Notes: generated from the sequence alone by a model not told the origin. Shown: positions 1 through 8,722, counted from the first letter of the stretch. The stretch: DNA of 64,000 bases from Acidimicrobiaceae bacterium (GCA_003152015.1 PLZF01000090.1:34133-98132); one strand, 5' to 3'. Translations and numbers: made by a program.

Positions 1-45
1 GCAGTGACGGTTTCGGAAGTGCGCCTCCTGGTCGATCCGGACTGA
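1..45 (+). CDS. 3' end of an unidentified upstream gene (partial)
   Basis: Frame 1 is open from the window edge and ends at a TGA after the residues AVTVSEVRLLVDPD. This looks like the C-terminus of a protein transcribed toward the phosphodiesterase gene, but 14 residues are too few to name a family. It could also be chance reading frame. Confidence 0.3.
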   Translation, partial: AVTVSEVRLLVDPD

Positions 46-70
46 CCGGGTTCGCCGGGTGGCCTACAGT
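42..70 (+). promoter_or_regulatory. Candidate promoter for a leaderless phosphodiesterase mRNA
   Basis: CTGACC (42-47), a 17-base spacer and TACAGT (65-70) fit an actinobacterial sigma-70 promoter (TAnnnT). The -10 ends only 8 bases before the ATG at 79 and there is no Shine-Dalgarno, so the transcript would begin at or next to the start codon. The -35 is a partial match. Confidence 0.45.
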
Positions 71-78
71 CACTAGTC

Positions 79-1260
79 ATGTCGGCGTCTTCTCTCTCCC
101 TCGGATCGGCCGTACCGATCCTTCCTGACTACAACGGCGCCTGCCTGGCCACCCTGGTACCGGCCCTGTTGTCAGGGTTCGCGGGGGGCAAGGGCGATGC
201 CGGACAACCTCCGACCTGGCTCCCCTCTCCGGCCCGTGAGGCGAACCAGATTGTTCTGTTGATCGTGGACGGGCTGGGATGGGAGCAACTGACCGCGCGT
301 CGTGAGCTGGCTCCCACCCTGACCGGAGCCGCCGGCAGTGAACTATCGATTACCTCGGTGGCTCCGACCACCACCGCCTGTGCGCTCACGTCCATCGCCA
401 CCGGTCGTCCGCCCGCCGATCACGGTCTCCTGGGGTACCGGTTGGCCACCCCGAACGCGGAGATCATGAACGTGCTCCGGTGGACAGTGGGCACCTACCG
501 TCCGCGGGACGCCCGCCAGGAGTTACCGGCCTCCGCCTTTCAGCCGTACCCGCCGTTCCCCGGAGCAACCCATCCGGTGCCGGTGGTCTCCCGGGGCGAA
601 TTCGGAGGCACCGGGTTCACCGCCGCCCACCTCGGGGCCTCTCCGCTGGCCGGGTACAAGATCACCTCGTCGCTCCCTCTCGAAATCCGCCGTCTGCTCG
701 GGGCCGGGGAACCATTCGTCTACGCCTACTACGACGGTATCGACAAGGTGGCCCACGAACACGGGCTGGGCGAGTATTACGACGCCGAGTTGGTCGCCGT
801 CGACAGGTTGGTGGCTGATATCGCCTCCGAGCTGGCCCAGGGGGCGGTGCTGGTGGTCAGCGCCGACCATGGCCAGATCGAGGTGGGGGCCAATGTGGAG
901 TTGTTGGGCCGCGAGACGATGGCCGGCACCCGTTTTCTGTCGGGCGAGGGCCGGTTCCGCTGGCTGCATGCCCGGCCCGGTGCCGCCGATGACCTGTTGG
1001 CCACGGTGACTGAGCAGTATCACGACACCACTTGGGTCATGAGTCGGGATCAACTCATCGACGAGGGATGGTTCGGCGGACCTCTCCGTGACGGTGTGAT
1101 CGATCGGCTCGGCGACGTCGCACTGATACCTCATGCGCCCATTGCCTTCCTCGACCCCGCCGACGCCGGGGAGACCACCCTGGCGGCCCGACACGGTTCG
1201 TTGACCGCCGACGAAATGCTGGTCCCTTTGGTCGCCATCGCGTCAGATGGCAATATCTGA
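79..1260 (+). CDS. Alkaline phosphatase-fold phosphodiesterase / nucleotide pyrophosphatase family protein
   Basis: A 393-residue protein of the type I phosphodiesterase/nucleotide pyrophosphatase branch of the alkaline phosphatase superfamily, probably a two-metal phosphoester or pyrophosphate hydrolase of unknown substrate. The metal-site signatures appear in the usual order: LLIVDGLGW near residue 65, the nucleophile region APTTTACALTSIATG near 95-110, YYDGIDKVAHEHG near 215-228, and SADHGQ near 260. I see no clear signal peptide or membrane helix, so it is probably cytoplasmic. The ATG at 79 is preceded by a -10-like TACAGT but no ribosome-binding site. It ends two bases before bpa, so the two are probably co-transcribed. 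Confidence 0.85.
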   Translation: MSASSLSLGSAVPILPDYNGACLATLVPALLSGFAGGKGDAGQPPTWLPSPAREANQIVLLIVDGLGWEQLTARRELAPTLTGAAGSELSITSVAPTTTACALTSIATGRPPADHGLLGYRLATPNAEIMNVLRWTVGTYRPRDARQELPASAFQPYPPFPGATHPVPVVSRGEFGGTGFTAAHLGASPLAGYKITSSLPLEIRRLLGAGEPFVYAYYDGIDKVAHEHGLGEYYDAELVAVDRLVADIASELAQGAVLVVSADHGQIEVGANVELLGRETMAGTRFLSGEGRFRWLHARPGAADDLLATVTEQYHDTTWVMSRDQLIDEGWFGGPLRDGVIDRLGDVALIPHAPIAFLDPADAGETTLAARHGSLTADEMLVPLVAIASDGNI

Positions 1261-1262
1261 CC

Positions 1263-1787
1263 ATGGACAACGACGGACCCAACCCGGCTGAACATCCGCC
1301 CGCCCTGCAACCCGAGGTCGTCGACCCGGTGAATGATACGGCCGGAGAGAAGCAATCGGACGATGGCGCCCTCGACGAGAAGCGGACGGAGTCGATCGAG
1401 AAGCCGGCCAAGCTCCTTCGTATCGGGTCCATGGTCAAGCAGCTCCTCGAAGAGGTCCGCCAAGCCCCCTTGGACGAACTCAGTCGGGGACGCCTTCGCG
1501 AAATCTACGAACAGTCGGTCCGGGAGTTGGCCGATGGCCTCTCCGACGACCTGGCCGCCGAGCTCGATCGGGTCTCCATTCCCTTCGAAACCCCAACCCC
1601 GTCCGACGCCGAGCTGCGCATTGCTCACGCCCAGTTGGTGGGCTGGCTCGAGGGGCTCTTCCATGGGATTCAGGCCACCTTGGTGGCCCAGCAGGTGGTC
1701 GCTCGTGCCCAGCTCGACGAGATGCGTCAGCAGGCCTTGCCGCCGGGAGGTGGGCCACCGGTCTCCCGTCCCGGCACCTATCTCTGA
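1263..1787 (+). CDS. bpa: Bacterial proteasome activator (Bpa family)
   Basis: A 174-residue protein with the helical core of the Bpa/PafE family (DUF2587; Rv3780-like), an ATP-independent ring that opens the 20S proteasome gate in Actinobacteria. The N-terminal 40 residues are acidic and disordered. The core runs from about KPAKLLRIGSMVKQLLEE to RAQLDEMRQQAL and includes LVGWLEGLFHGIQATL. It ends GTYL, equivalent to the C-terminal GQYL tail that docks in the proteasome alpha-ring pockets. The start lies two bases after the phosphodiesterase stop. The tail implies a 20S proteasome elsewhere in the genome; no proteasome subunit is in this window. Confidence 0.9.
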   Translation: MDNDGPNPAEHPPALQPEVVDPVNDTAGEKQSDDGALDEKRTESIEKPAKLLRIGSMVKQLLEEVRQAPLDELSRGRLREIYEQSVRELADGLSDDLAAELDRVSIPFETPTPSDAELRIAHAQLVGWLEGLFHGIQATLVAQQVVARAQLDEMRQQALPPGGGPPVSRPGTYL

Positions 1788-1926
1788 CCCGGGCCCAGCC
1801 CCCGGTGCGGGTCCCCACCGGGTGGTGGCTCGCGCTATGGTCGGAATCACACCGCTGTAACTCCTCCACAGCCTGTGGAGGAGCTGGGTCGGTGATCGTC
1901 GAAATGACGAGGAAGGCGCCAGTTCG

Positions 1927-4900
1927 TTGGCATCACGGTCGTTCACACATCTGCACACCCACACCGAGTTCTCGATGCTCGACGGTGCCGCCCGGGTCGA
2001 CGATCTCGTTCGGGCGGCGGTGGAGGACGGCCAACCGGCCCTCGGGATCACCGATCACGGGAACATGTACGGAGTCCTCGACTTCTACGCCGCCTGTCGC
2101 AAAGCCGGCATCAATCCGGTTATCGGCACCGAGGCCTACATGGCGGCCGAGTCCCGACTCGAACGGCCGGTGCGACGAGGAAAGGTGGACGACACCGGAG
2201 GCGATGTCGAGGGCGGGGAAAAGCTCTACTACCACCTCACCTTGCTGGCCGAGACCACCGAGGGATACCGCAACCTGCTGAAACTGTCATCGGCGGCCTA
2301 CCTCGAGGGCTACTACTACAAGCCTCGGGTCGACTGGGAGTTGCTCGAACGGCATCACGCCGGACTGATCGCCACCACCGGATGCCTGGGCGGGGTGGTC
2401 CTCCAGGCACTCCTGGCCAACGATCAGGTGAAGGCCGAGGGTTTGGCCGCTCGTCTCCAGGACATCTTCGGCAAGGACAATTTGTTCGTCGAACTCCAAG
2501 ATCACGGGCTGCCGGCCCAGCGAAAGACCAATCCGGTCCTGGTGGAGATCGCCCGGAGGATCGGGGCTCCCCTCCTTGCCACCAACGATAGCCATTACAC
2601 CCACCGCGAAGACCATGTTGCCCACGACGCGTTGTTGTGCGTCCAGACCGGTGCCCTCATTGCCGACCCGAAGCGCTTCAAGTTCGAGGGCGCGGAACAC
2701 TATCTGAAGTCGGCGGCGGAGATGCGGCATCTCTTCGGCGAACTCCCCGAAGCCTGCGACAACACCTTGCTCATCGCCCAGAGAGCCAACGTCGAGATCG
2801 AGTTCGGTCACCCGAGTCTTCCGCAGTTTCCGGTCCCCGACGAGTTCGTCGGCGACTCCTACGAGGTCCGCGCTGCCCAGTACCTCCGTCACCTGAGCAT
2901 CGAAGGGGCCAAGGAGCGCTACGGCCACCCCATCCCTGCTCCCGTACTCGAACGGCTCGACTACGAGCTCGGTGTGATCGGTGAGATGGGATTTTCCGCC
3001 TACTTCCTGGTGGTCTGGGACCTCATTCACTTTGCCCGGTCACGGGGAATCCGGGTGGGGCCGGGGCGAGGATCGGCGGCGGGTTGCTGCGTGGCGTACT
3101 GCCTGAAGATCGTCGACCTCGATCCCATCCGTTACGACCTCCTGTTCGAGCGCTTCCTCAACCCGGGCCGGACACAGATGCCCGACATCGACATGGACTT
3201 CGACGAGCGCTACCGCGGTGACATGATCAAGTACGCGGCCGAGCGGTATGGGTCGGACCACGTGGCCCAAATCGTCACGTTCTCGACCATCAAGGCGCGG
3301 GCGGCGGTGCGTGACGCCGCGCGGGTGCTCGGCAAGCTCTACGGGGTGGGCGACAAGATCGCCAAAGCCATGCCGCCACTAATGATGGGGCGCGACACGC
3401 CGTTGAACGCCTGTCTGACCAAGACCGAAGGGTTCGAAGAGGGCTTCGCCGCCGCGGGCGAACTTCGCACCATGTACGAGACCGACCCGGAAGCCAAAGA
3501 GGTCATCGACGTGGCCAAGGGTCTCGAGGGCCTCCGTCGCCAAGATGGCATCCACGCCGCCGCGGTGGTCATCACCGACCAACCGCTCACCGAGTACGTA
3601 CCCATCCAACGAAAACCCGACAGCAACAACCCCGATGACGCCCCCGTCGTCACCCAGTACGAGATGCACGGCGTCGAGAATCTCGGGCTGTTGAAGATGG
3701 ACTTCCTCGGGCTTCGCAACCTTTCGGTGATTGAACGAGCGCTCGACCTGATTCAGGTCTCCACCGGGGAGCGCCCCGACATCGACAGCATCCCCCTCGA
3801 TGACGAGAAGACATTCGCCATGTTGCGCAAGGGCGATTCGATGGGTGTGTTCCAGCTCGAAGGCGGACCCATGCGATCATTGATGCGATCGCTGGCGCCT
3901 ACCACCTTCGATGATGTGGCGGCTCTTGTTGCCCTGTATCGGCCCGGGCCGATGGCGGCGAATATGCACCGCGACTATGCCGACCGGAAGAACGGCCGAC
4001 AGGCGGTCACCTACCTCCACGACGACTTGGCAGAGATTTTGGCCGATACCTACGGTCTCATGATCTACCAGGAGTCGGTCATGCGGGTCGCCCAGAAGTT
4101 CGCCGGCTACTCCTTGGCTGAAGCTGACAACTTGCGCAAGGCGACCGGTAAAAAGGACCGGGTCCTCATTCAGGCGGAGCGGAACAAGTTTGTCATCGGC
4201 TGCGAAACTCAGGGTTATGGCAAAAAACTCGGCACTGCCTTGTTCAACATCATCGAGCCATTCGCCGATTACGCTTTCAACAAATCCCATTCCTACGGGT
4301 ACGGCTACATCGCCTATCAGACCGCGTGGCTGAAGGCCCATTACCCCGTCGAGTACCTGGCCGCTCTGCTCACCTCGGTCAAGGACACCAAAGACAAGAC
4401 GGCCGTCTATCTGGCCGAGTGCCGCTCACTCGGGATTCAGGTACTCGTCCCCGATGTCAACCGCTCGCTCTCCGACTTCGCGGCCGACTACTCGAGACGT
4501 GACACGTCGGAAGAAGGGACCTTGGGGGACATTACCTTCGGGATGGCCGCTATCCGCAATGTCGGCCAGGGGTTGGTGGGCCACATCGTGGCCGAACGCC
4601 AAAAAAACGGGCCCTTTGTCGATTTCTATGACTTCTGCCAAAGGGTCGACCCCCAGGTGCTGAATAAGCGGACCATCGAGTCGTTGATCAAGGCCGGAGG
4701 ATTCGACTCTCTGGGTCATCCACGCCGCGGTCTCTTTCTTGTGTACGAAGAGATCACCGATCTCACCCTCGAGCGCCGGCGCCAACACGACGCTGGGGTG
4801 GTGTCGCTGTTCGCCTCCATCGAAGTCGAGACCCAGGGGCACACCGTGGGATTCAGCGATACCCGGATCCCCATTCCCGATGTCGAGTTCGAGAAGACCC

Positions 4901-5556
4901 AACGCCTCGCCTTCGAGAAGGAGATGCTCGGGCTTTACATCAGCGATCACCCGTTGATGGGCCTGGAGGGATCGCTCTCCCGGCTCACCGACTGCACCCT
5001 GGCCGAACTCCGAAGTATCGACCCCGAGGCCCCCGGGGGTGAGAGCGCTTCCGGCGCCGGTGGATACGGGAGCGAGGGCCAGGTTCGCCTGGCCGGCGGT
5101 GTCATCACCGAACTTTCGCGCCGCTACACCAAAAAAGGCGACCTCATGGCCAGCTTTGTACTCGAGGACCTGCAGGCGTCCATCGATGTCTTCGTATTCC
5201 CCAAGACGATGAGTGAGTACGGTGCCCTTCTCGACGATGACGCCATCGTATTGGTCAAGGGCCGCATCGATATGCGCGACGACCAGGTGAAGTTGATCTG
5301 CCTCGAGATTCAGCGCCCCAATCTGACCACCGATGGCTCGATCGACCTTCGGATCTCTCTTCCGATCAATGCGCTCACCGACACCAAAGTCACTGCGTTG
5401 AAGCGGCTACTTTCCGAGCACCCCGGAGACTCCCCGGTGTTTCTCCATGTCGGGCAGAAAGTCATCCGACTACCGCCCGAATTCAGGGTCGACAGCCGCC
5501 GGGGGCTGATCGGTGAGCTGAGAGTGCTCCTCGGTCCCAACGCCATCCAGAGTTGA
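1927..5556 (+). CDS. dnaE: DNA polymerase III subunit alpha
   Basis: The 1209-residue replicative polymerase catalytic subunit, full length for the DnaE1 family. An N-terminal PHP domain begins FTHLHTHTEFSMLDG and contains ITDHGNMYG. The polymerase core has VGPGRGSAAGC and the catalytic aspartates in PDIDMDFDERYR near residue 420, then GIHAAAVVITD. A C-terminal OB fold (VRLAGGVITELSRR) lies near 1055-1120. The start codon is TTG, preceded by GAGGAAGG at good spacing; the next residues ASRSFTHLHTH match where the family normally begins. A 139-base gap separates it from bpa. Confidence 0.97.
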   Translation: MASRSFTHLHTHTEFSMLDGAARVDDLVRAAVEDGQPALGITDHGNMYGVLDFYAACRKAGINPVIGTEAYMAAESRLERPVRRGKVDDTGGDVEGGEKLYYHLTLLAETTEGYRNLLKLSSAAYLEGYYYKPRVDWELLERHHAGLIATTGCLGGVVLQALLANDQVKAEGLAARLQDIFGKDNLFVELQDHGLPAQRKTNPVLVEIARRIGAPLLATNDSHYTHREDHVAHDALLCVQTGALIADPKRFKFEGAEHYLKSAAEMRHLFGELPEACDNTLLIAQRANVEIEFGHPSLPQFPVPDEFVGDSYEVRAAQYLRHLSIEGAKERYGHPIPAPVLERLDYELGVIGEMGFSAYFLVVWDLIHFARSRGIRVGPGRGSAAGCCVAYCLKIVDLDPIRYDLLFERFLNPGRTQMPDIDMDFDERYRGDMIKYAAERYGSDHVAQIVTFSTIKARAAVRDAARVLGKLYGVGDKIAKAMPPLMMGRDTPLNACLTKTEGFEEGFAAAGELRTMYETDPEAKEVIDVAKGLEGLRRQDGIHAAAVVITDQPLTEYVPIQRKPDSNNPDDAPVVTQYEMHGVENLGLLKMDFLGLRNLSVIERALDLIQVSTGERPDIDSIPLDDEKTFAMLRKGDSMGVFQLEGGPMRSLMRSLAPTTFDDVAALVALYRPGPMAANMHRDYADRKNGRQAVTYLHDDLAEILADTYGLMIYQESVMRVAQKFAGYSLAEADNLRKATGKKDRVLIQAERNKFVIGCETQGYGKKLGTALFNIIEPFADYAFNKSHSYGYGYIAYQTAWLKAHYPVEYLAALLTSVKDTKDKTAVYLAECRSLGIQVLVPDVNRSLSDFAADYSRRDTSEEGTLGDITFGMAAIRNVGQGLVGHIVAERQKNGPFVDFYDFCQRVDPQVLNKRTIESLIKAGGFDSLGHPRRGLFLVYEEITDLTLERRRQHDAGVVSLFASIEVETQGHTVGFSDTRIPIPDVEFEKTQRLAFEKEMLGLYISDHPLMGLEGSLSRLTDCTLAELRSIDPEAPGGESASGAGGYGSEGQVRLAGGVITELSRRYTKKGDLMASFVLEDLQASIDVFVFPKTMSEYGALLDDDAIVLVKGRIDMRDDQVKLICLEIQRPNLTTDGSIDLRISLPINALTDTKVTALKRLLSEHPGDSPVFLHVGQKVIRLPPEFRVDSRRGLIGELRVLLGPNAIQS

Positions 5557-5657
5557 CCCTTTGACTCGATATTCACGAATTCCCTGGCCACAGCCGTGTT
5601 TACCCCTCATTCACCGGCTTTTTGGGTGCCCCTGGATGGGGCCGGCGGACACTGAAT

Positions 5658-5686
5658 GGGACAAGTGCCGTCAAATCCCGTAAAAT
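5658..5686 (+). promoter_or_regulatory. Candidate promoter of the 5806 gene
   Basis: GGGACA (5658-5663), a 17-base spacer and TAAAAT (5681-5686). Initiation would fall near 5693, inside the longest ORF in the track, which supports a downstream start codon for that gene and gives a leader of about 110 bases. Confidence 0.45.
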
Positions 5687-5707
5687 TGGCGGACGGCTCC
5701 CGCTCAG

Positions 5708-5737
5708 GGGCACCGATGGCCCGTGTTGGCGGTGCCC
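5708..5737 (+). other. Inverted repeat in the 5806 gene leader
   Basis: GGGCACCG (5708-5715) and CGGTGCCC (5730-5737) form a perfect 8-bp stem with a 14-base loop. It lies just downstream of the candidate promoter and about 70 bases before the ATG. There is no following T-run, so it is unlikely to be a simple terminator. A leader structure or operator is possible. Confidence 0.4.
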
Positions 5738-5805
5738 GGGGTGCTTGTGGCGGACCCGAGTCGCCGGCTGAGGCCGCAGGGCAAATGAGGAGTATGGAAC
5801 GGCTT

Positions 5806-6480
5806 ATGTCCATTCAGGTGGAGACCAAGGACTGCACATCACTAAGTGACGCCGAGTTGGCCGAAATGGCCGATCTTTGCGCGATACGAGAACCCCACTT
5901 CGACATCGGCTTCCTGTCGAAACAGCGCGAGGAGTGGGTATTGGTAACCCGTGCCCGGGAGGGGAACAAACTCCGGGGCTATTCCTTCTCCACCCTTGAA
6001 CGTATCGGCGGCACGCCGTCGTTGTTGATAGGCGTGGGCACCATCGACCGCACCGCCCGGGCCGACACGGTCCTCCGGTCCATGATGGGCGACAAATACC
6101 GTCGGGCGCTGTTGGCATTCCCTGACGAAGACGTCCTGGTCGGCACCCGCCTTCTGGCCCCCGAGGGCTTTCGCGCCTTCGCCGGCCTCACTGACGTGGT
6201 TCCGGGGCCGGATCACAAAGCCACCGGCGAGGAGCGGGCCTGGGGACGTCGTCTGGCCAAGCGATTCGGTGCCGAGGCCCGCATCGACGACCGCACCTTT
6301 TTGATCAAGGGCGATGGGTGCGAATCCGGGGGGTTTGATATCGGCAGTTCAAAGACTCCGGTACCTGAAGAGGTGACGATCATCTTCGAGAAGAACAATG
6401 CTTCATCCGGCGGCCGGTTGGTGACCTTTGGATGGGCCATGGCCGAGGATCTGGCCGCAGGAAGACTCGGTGGTCACTGA
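5806..6480 (+). CDS. Hypothetical protein, family not recognised
   Basis: About 224 residues from MSIQVETKDC. I do not recognise the family. It has no membrane helix or signal peptide. The order LSDAELAEMADLCAIREPHFDIGFL... followed by RGYSFSTLERIGGTPSLLIGVGTI faintly recalls the first half of a GNAT acetyltransferase fold, but I cannot identify an acetyl-CoA loop. In-frame ATGs occur at 5656, 5785, 5794 and 5806. The first lies upstream of the likely -10 element and is rejected; the last three are all plausible. It sits alone between dnaE and the Rrf2 gene with its own promoter. Confidence 0.65.
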   Translation: MSIQVETKDCTSLSDAELAEMADLCAIREPHFDIGFLSKQREEWVLVTRAREGNKLRGYSFSTLERIGGTPSLLIGVGTIDRTARADTVLRSMMGDKYRRALLAFPDEDVLVGTRLLAPEGFRAFAGLTDVVPGPDHKATGEERAWGRRLAKRFGAEARIDDRTFLIKGDGCESGGFDIGSSKTPVPEEVTIIFEKNNASSGGRLVTFGWAMAEDLAAGRLGGH

Positions 6481-6552
6481 TCCGATCCCCCACCTGCCTT
6501 AGGTCCGACCACCACTCGCGTGCCGAACCGTCCCAGGCAATAGCATGACCAC

Positions 6553-7002
6553 GTGAAGGTTTCGACCCGGGGAGACTATGCCAGCCGAGCTCTGTTGTCC
6601 TTGGCCCTGCATACCGAGAGCGACGGTCCCACCGCGGTCCGGGATATCGCTGAGCGGACAGGTCTCCCCCAGCCCTACCTCGAGCAGATTCTGTTGGCGC
6701 TGAAAGGAGCGGGCTTGGTCCGCTCGAAACGTGGCGTGGGGGGCGGCTATGCGCTGGCCCGCTCGCCCGAGGACATCACTTTGTCGCAGATCGTCAGTGC
6801 CGTGGACGGACCCATTGTGGCCGGAGACTTCGGCCTAGCTCACGAAAACGGGGCGTGTGACCATGAGGGCCAGTGCGTCCTCTTGGATGTCTGGGCCGAC
6901 GTCGGCGAGCACATGCGGACCCACCTCGACTCGTTCAGACTGGCAGACATGGTGAGGCGCGCCCAGGGCCGGGTATCCGCCCTCCCCAAGAACTCCAACT
7001 GA
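6553..7002 (+). CDS. Rrf2 family transcriptional regulator
   Basis: A 149-residue Rrf2-type winged-helix repressor. The N-terminus MKVSTRGDYASRALLSLAL and the recognition segment RTGLPQPYLEQILLALKGAGLVRSKRGVGGGYAL are diagnostic. Near residues 100-107 it has CDHEGQC, which matches the first two of the three Fe-S cysteines of IscR/NsrR in spacing (C-x5-C). The third position is a tryptophan, so any cluster would need another ligand. The start is GTG with TAGCAT ending six bases upstream and no ribosome-binding site, suggesting a leaderless message. No isc/suf genes are next to it, so its targets are unknown. Confidence 0.85.
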   Translation: MKVSTRGDYASRALLSLALHTESDGPTAVRDIAERTGLPQPYLEQILLALKGAGLVRSKRGVGGGYALARSPEDITLSQIVSAVDGPIVAGDFGLAHENGACDHEGQCVLLDVWADVGEHMRTHLDSFRLADMVRRAQGRVSALPKNSN

Positions 7003-7041
7003 CCAGGGTTCGGCGGCCAGATCCCGTGAAGCAATGACACC

Positions 7042-8154
7042 ATGACCGTCGTGAGGGGTCTGGTGTTGGCACTCGGCATCGTGGTGCTGGTGATGAACGC
7101 CGCCAGCACCATCCGGATCCTGATTGTCCCCCGGGCGGCCACCGGGGTGGCCACGATGCCGATGCGGTCGGTGAGGGTGGCATTCCGCCGGCTGGCCCAA
7201 CTGGCTCGTTCCTATGTGGCCAAGGACCGAATTCTGGCCTTGAGCGAGCCCGTGGCCCTCATGGCCCAGCTGGGCACCTGGCTGGTGACCTCGGTCATCG
7301 GATTCATGCTGGCCATCTGGGGCCTCGGTAGCGGCGCTCTCAGTGCCGCGTTCATCGAGGCGGGCTCATCGGTATCCACCCTTGGCTTCGCCCACGGGGT
7401 CGGCAACGGCAACCAAACGGTCGACTTCGTTGCTGCCGGTACGGGCATGGTCTTGGTGGCGCTCCAGATCGCCTATCTGCCCACCATCTACAGCGCATAT
7501 AACCGCCGGGAGACGTTTGTCACCCTCCTCGAGAGTCGGGCCGGGGCACCGGCCTGGGGCCCGGAGATCTTGATCCGTCACCACCTGGTTGGTCTCATTG
7601 CCGATCTGCCCGATTTGTACGCCGATTGGGAACGGTGGGGCGCGGATGTTGCCGAGAGCCACACCAGCTATCCGTCGTTGATGTACCTGCGATCGCCCCG
7701 GGCGCAGAACTCCTGGGTGGTCAGCCTCATTGCCGTCATGGACTCGGCCGCCATCGCCCTCGCCGTCGACCCGGAGGGAACCCCCATCCAGGCTCGGATG
7801 TGCGTGCGGATGGGCTTCACCTGTCTCCGTGACATCGCCCAGGTGATCGGCATCCCGTTTAACCCCGATCCAAACTCGGATGACGACATCGCGCTGCCGC
7901 GCCAGGAATTCGACGCCGCCTACATGCGCCTCCACGAAATCGGGTACCCGATCTCACGTGAGGTCGACGATGCCTGGGCCCATTTCCGGGGGTGGCGGGT
8001 CAACTATGAGAGCGTGGCCTACGCCCTGGCGGCCATCCTCGATGCCCCGCCCGCCCGCTGGTCGGGCCCACGCCGGATGTTCCGCGGAGAGTCGCTTTCA
8101 CCCGATCGCCCAATCGACCGCCAGCCCGGAGGGGCGGCTCGCGAGATCAATTGA
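7042..8154 (+). CDS. Potassium channel-like membrane protein
   Basis: 370 residues. One N-terminal helix lies at about 5-27. A helix-pore loop-helix module follows: LGTWLVTSVIGFMLAIWGLG, then the P-loop GSSVSTLGFAHG, then AAGTGMVLVALQIAYLPTIYSAY. The C-terminal part of about 210 residues is cytoplasmic. The module and the following YLPTIYSAYNRRETFVTLLESRAGAP resemble actinobacterial ion_trans_2 proteins, where the sequence is typically YLPVLYQAFSRRE...LLDARAGSPP. The expected filter TxGYG/TLGFG reads TLGFA-HG here, so selectivity or conduction is doubtful. Its 3' end overlaps the convergent phosphatase gene by 8 bases. Confidence 0.65.
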   Translation: MTVVRGLVLALGIVVLVMNAASTIRILIVPRAATGVATMPMRSVRVAFRRLAQLARSYVAKDRILALSEPVALMAQLGTWLVTSVIGFMLAIWGLGSGALSAAFIEAGSSVSTLGFAHGVGNGNQTVDFVAAGTGMVLVALQIAYLPTIYSAYNRRETFVTLLESRAGAPAWGPEILIRHHLVGLIADLPDLYADWERWGADVAESHTSYPSLMYLRSPRAQNSWVVSLIAVMDSAAIALAVDPEGTPIQARMCVRMGFTCLRDIAQVIGIPFNPDPNSDDDIALPRQEFDAAYMRLHEIGYPISREVDDAWAHFRGWRVNYESVAYALAAILDAPPARWSGPRRMFRGESLSPDRPIDRQPGGAAREIN

Positions 8155-8722
8155 GGTTCCAGCGCACGACCACTGGACAGGCACGCTCCCAGCCCAGGAT
8201 GCTGATGGAAGCCGGATCGAGGGCGAAGCACCTCCCTTCCCTCGGGTCGAGGCCAAGCCAGCGGGCGGCCAACACCCGAAGTACGTGGCCGTGGGCGAAA
8301 CACACCACATCGCCATCGGTGGCCCGGATCCGCTCGATGACCCGGTCAACCCGGGCCGCCACCTCCTGAATCGTCTCGCCACCCGGAGCGCCATCGGTGA
8401 AGAGATCCCATTGTGGCCTTTCCCTCAAGATCTCAGCCGTCGTCAGCCCTTCCAAGGAGCCGTAGTCCCACTCGGCAAGATCAGGTTCGATTTCCGCCTT
8501 GTTCCCGAGTCCGGCAAGCCGGCAGGTTTCCCTGGCCCGGGCCAATGGGCTGGTCAGGACCGAGTGGAACTCATGGGAGGACAGCGGTGTCTGCAGCGCT
8601 TCGGCCTGAACCGTCCCCGTGGGCAAGAGGGGCAGGTCGGTCTGCCCGGTATGCCGGTGATGGAGGCTCCACTCCGTTTCACCGTGACGTACCACGAAAC
8701 ACCGATTATCCTGGTAATTCAT
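8147..8722 (-). CDS. Histidine phosphatase (phosphoglycerate mutase-like) family protein
   Basis: A 191-residue branch-2-like histidine phosphatase. The phosphohistidine motif VVRHGETEWS lies at residues 10-19. The second catalytic histidine is in FAHGHVLRVLAARWLG near 142-157. EWDYGSLEGLT supplies the acid residue region. The ORF track extends this frame to 9199 across the sigma gene, but the family begins at MNYQDNRCFVVRHGE, so the ATG at 8722 is used. Substrate cannot be told from sequence; mutase, cobalamin or sugar phosphatases share the fold. It is divergent from the sigma gene and overlaps the channel-like gene by 8 bases at the stops. Confidence 0.9.
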   Translation of the reverse strand: MNYQDNRCFVVRHGETEWSLHHRHTGQTDLPLLPTGTVQAEALQTPLSSHEFHSVLTSPLARARETCRLAGLGNKAEIEPDLAEWDYGSLEGLTTAEILRERPQWDLFTDGAPGGETIQEVAARVDRVIERIRATDGDVVCFAHGHVLRVLAARWLGLDPREGRCFALDPASISILGWERACPVVVRWNLN

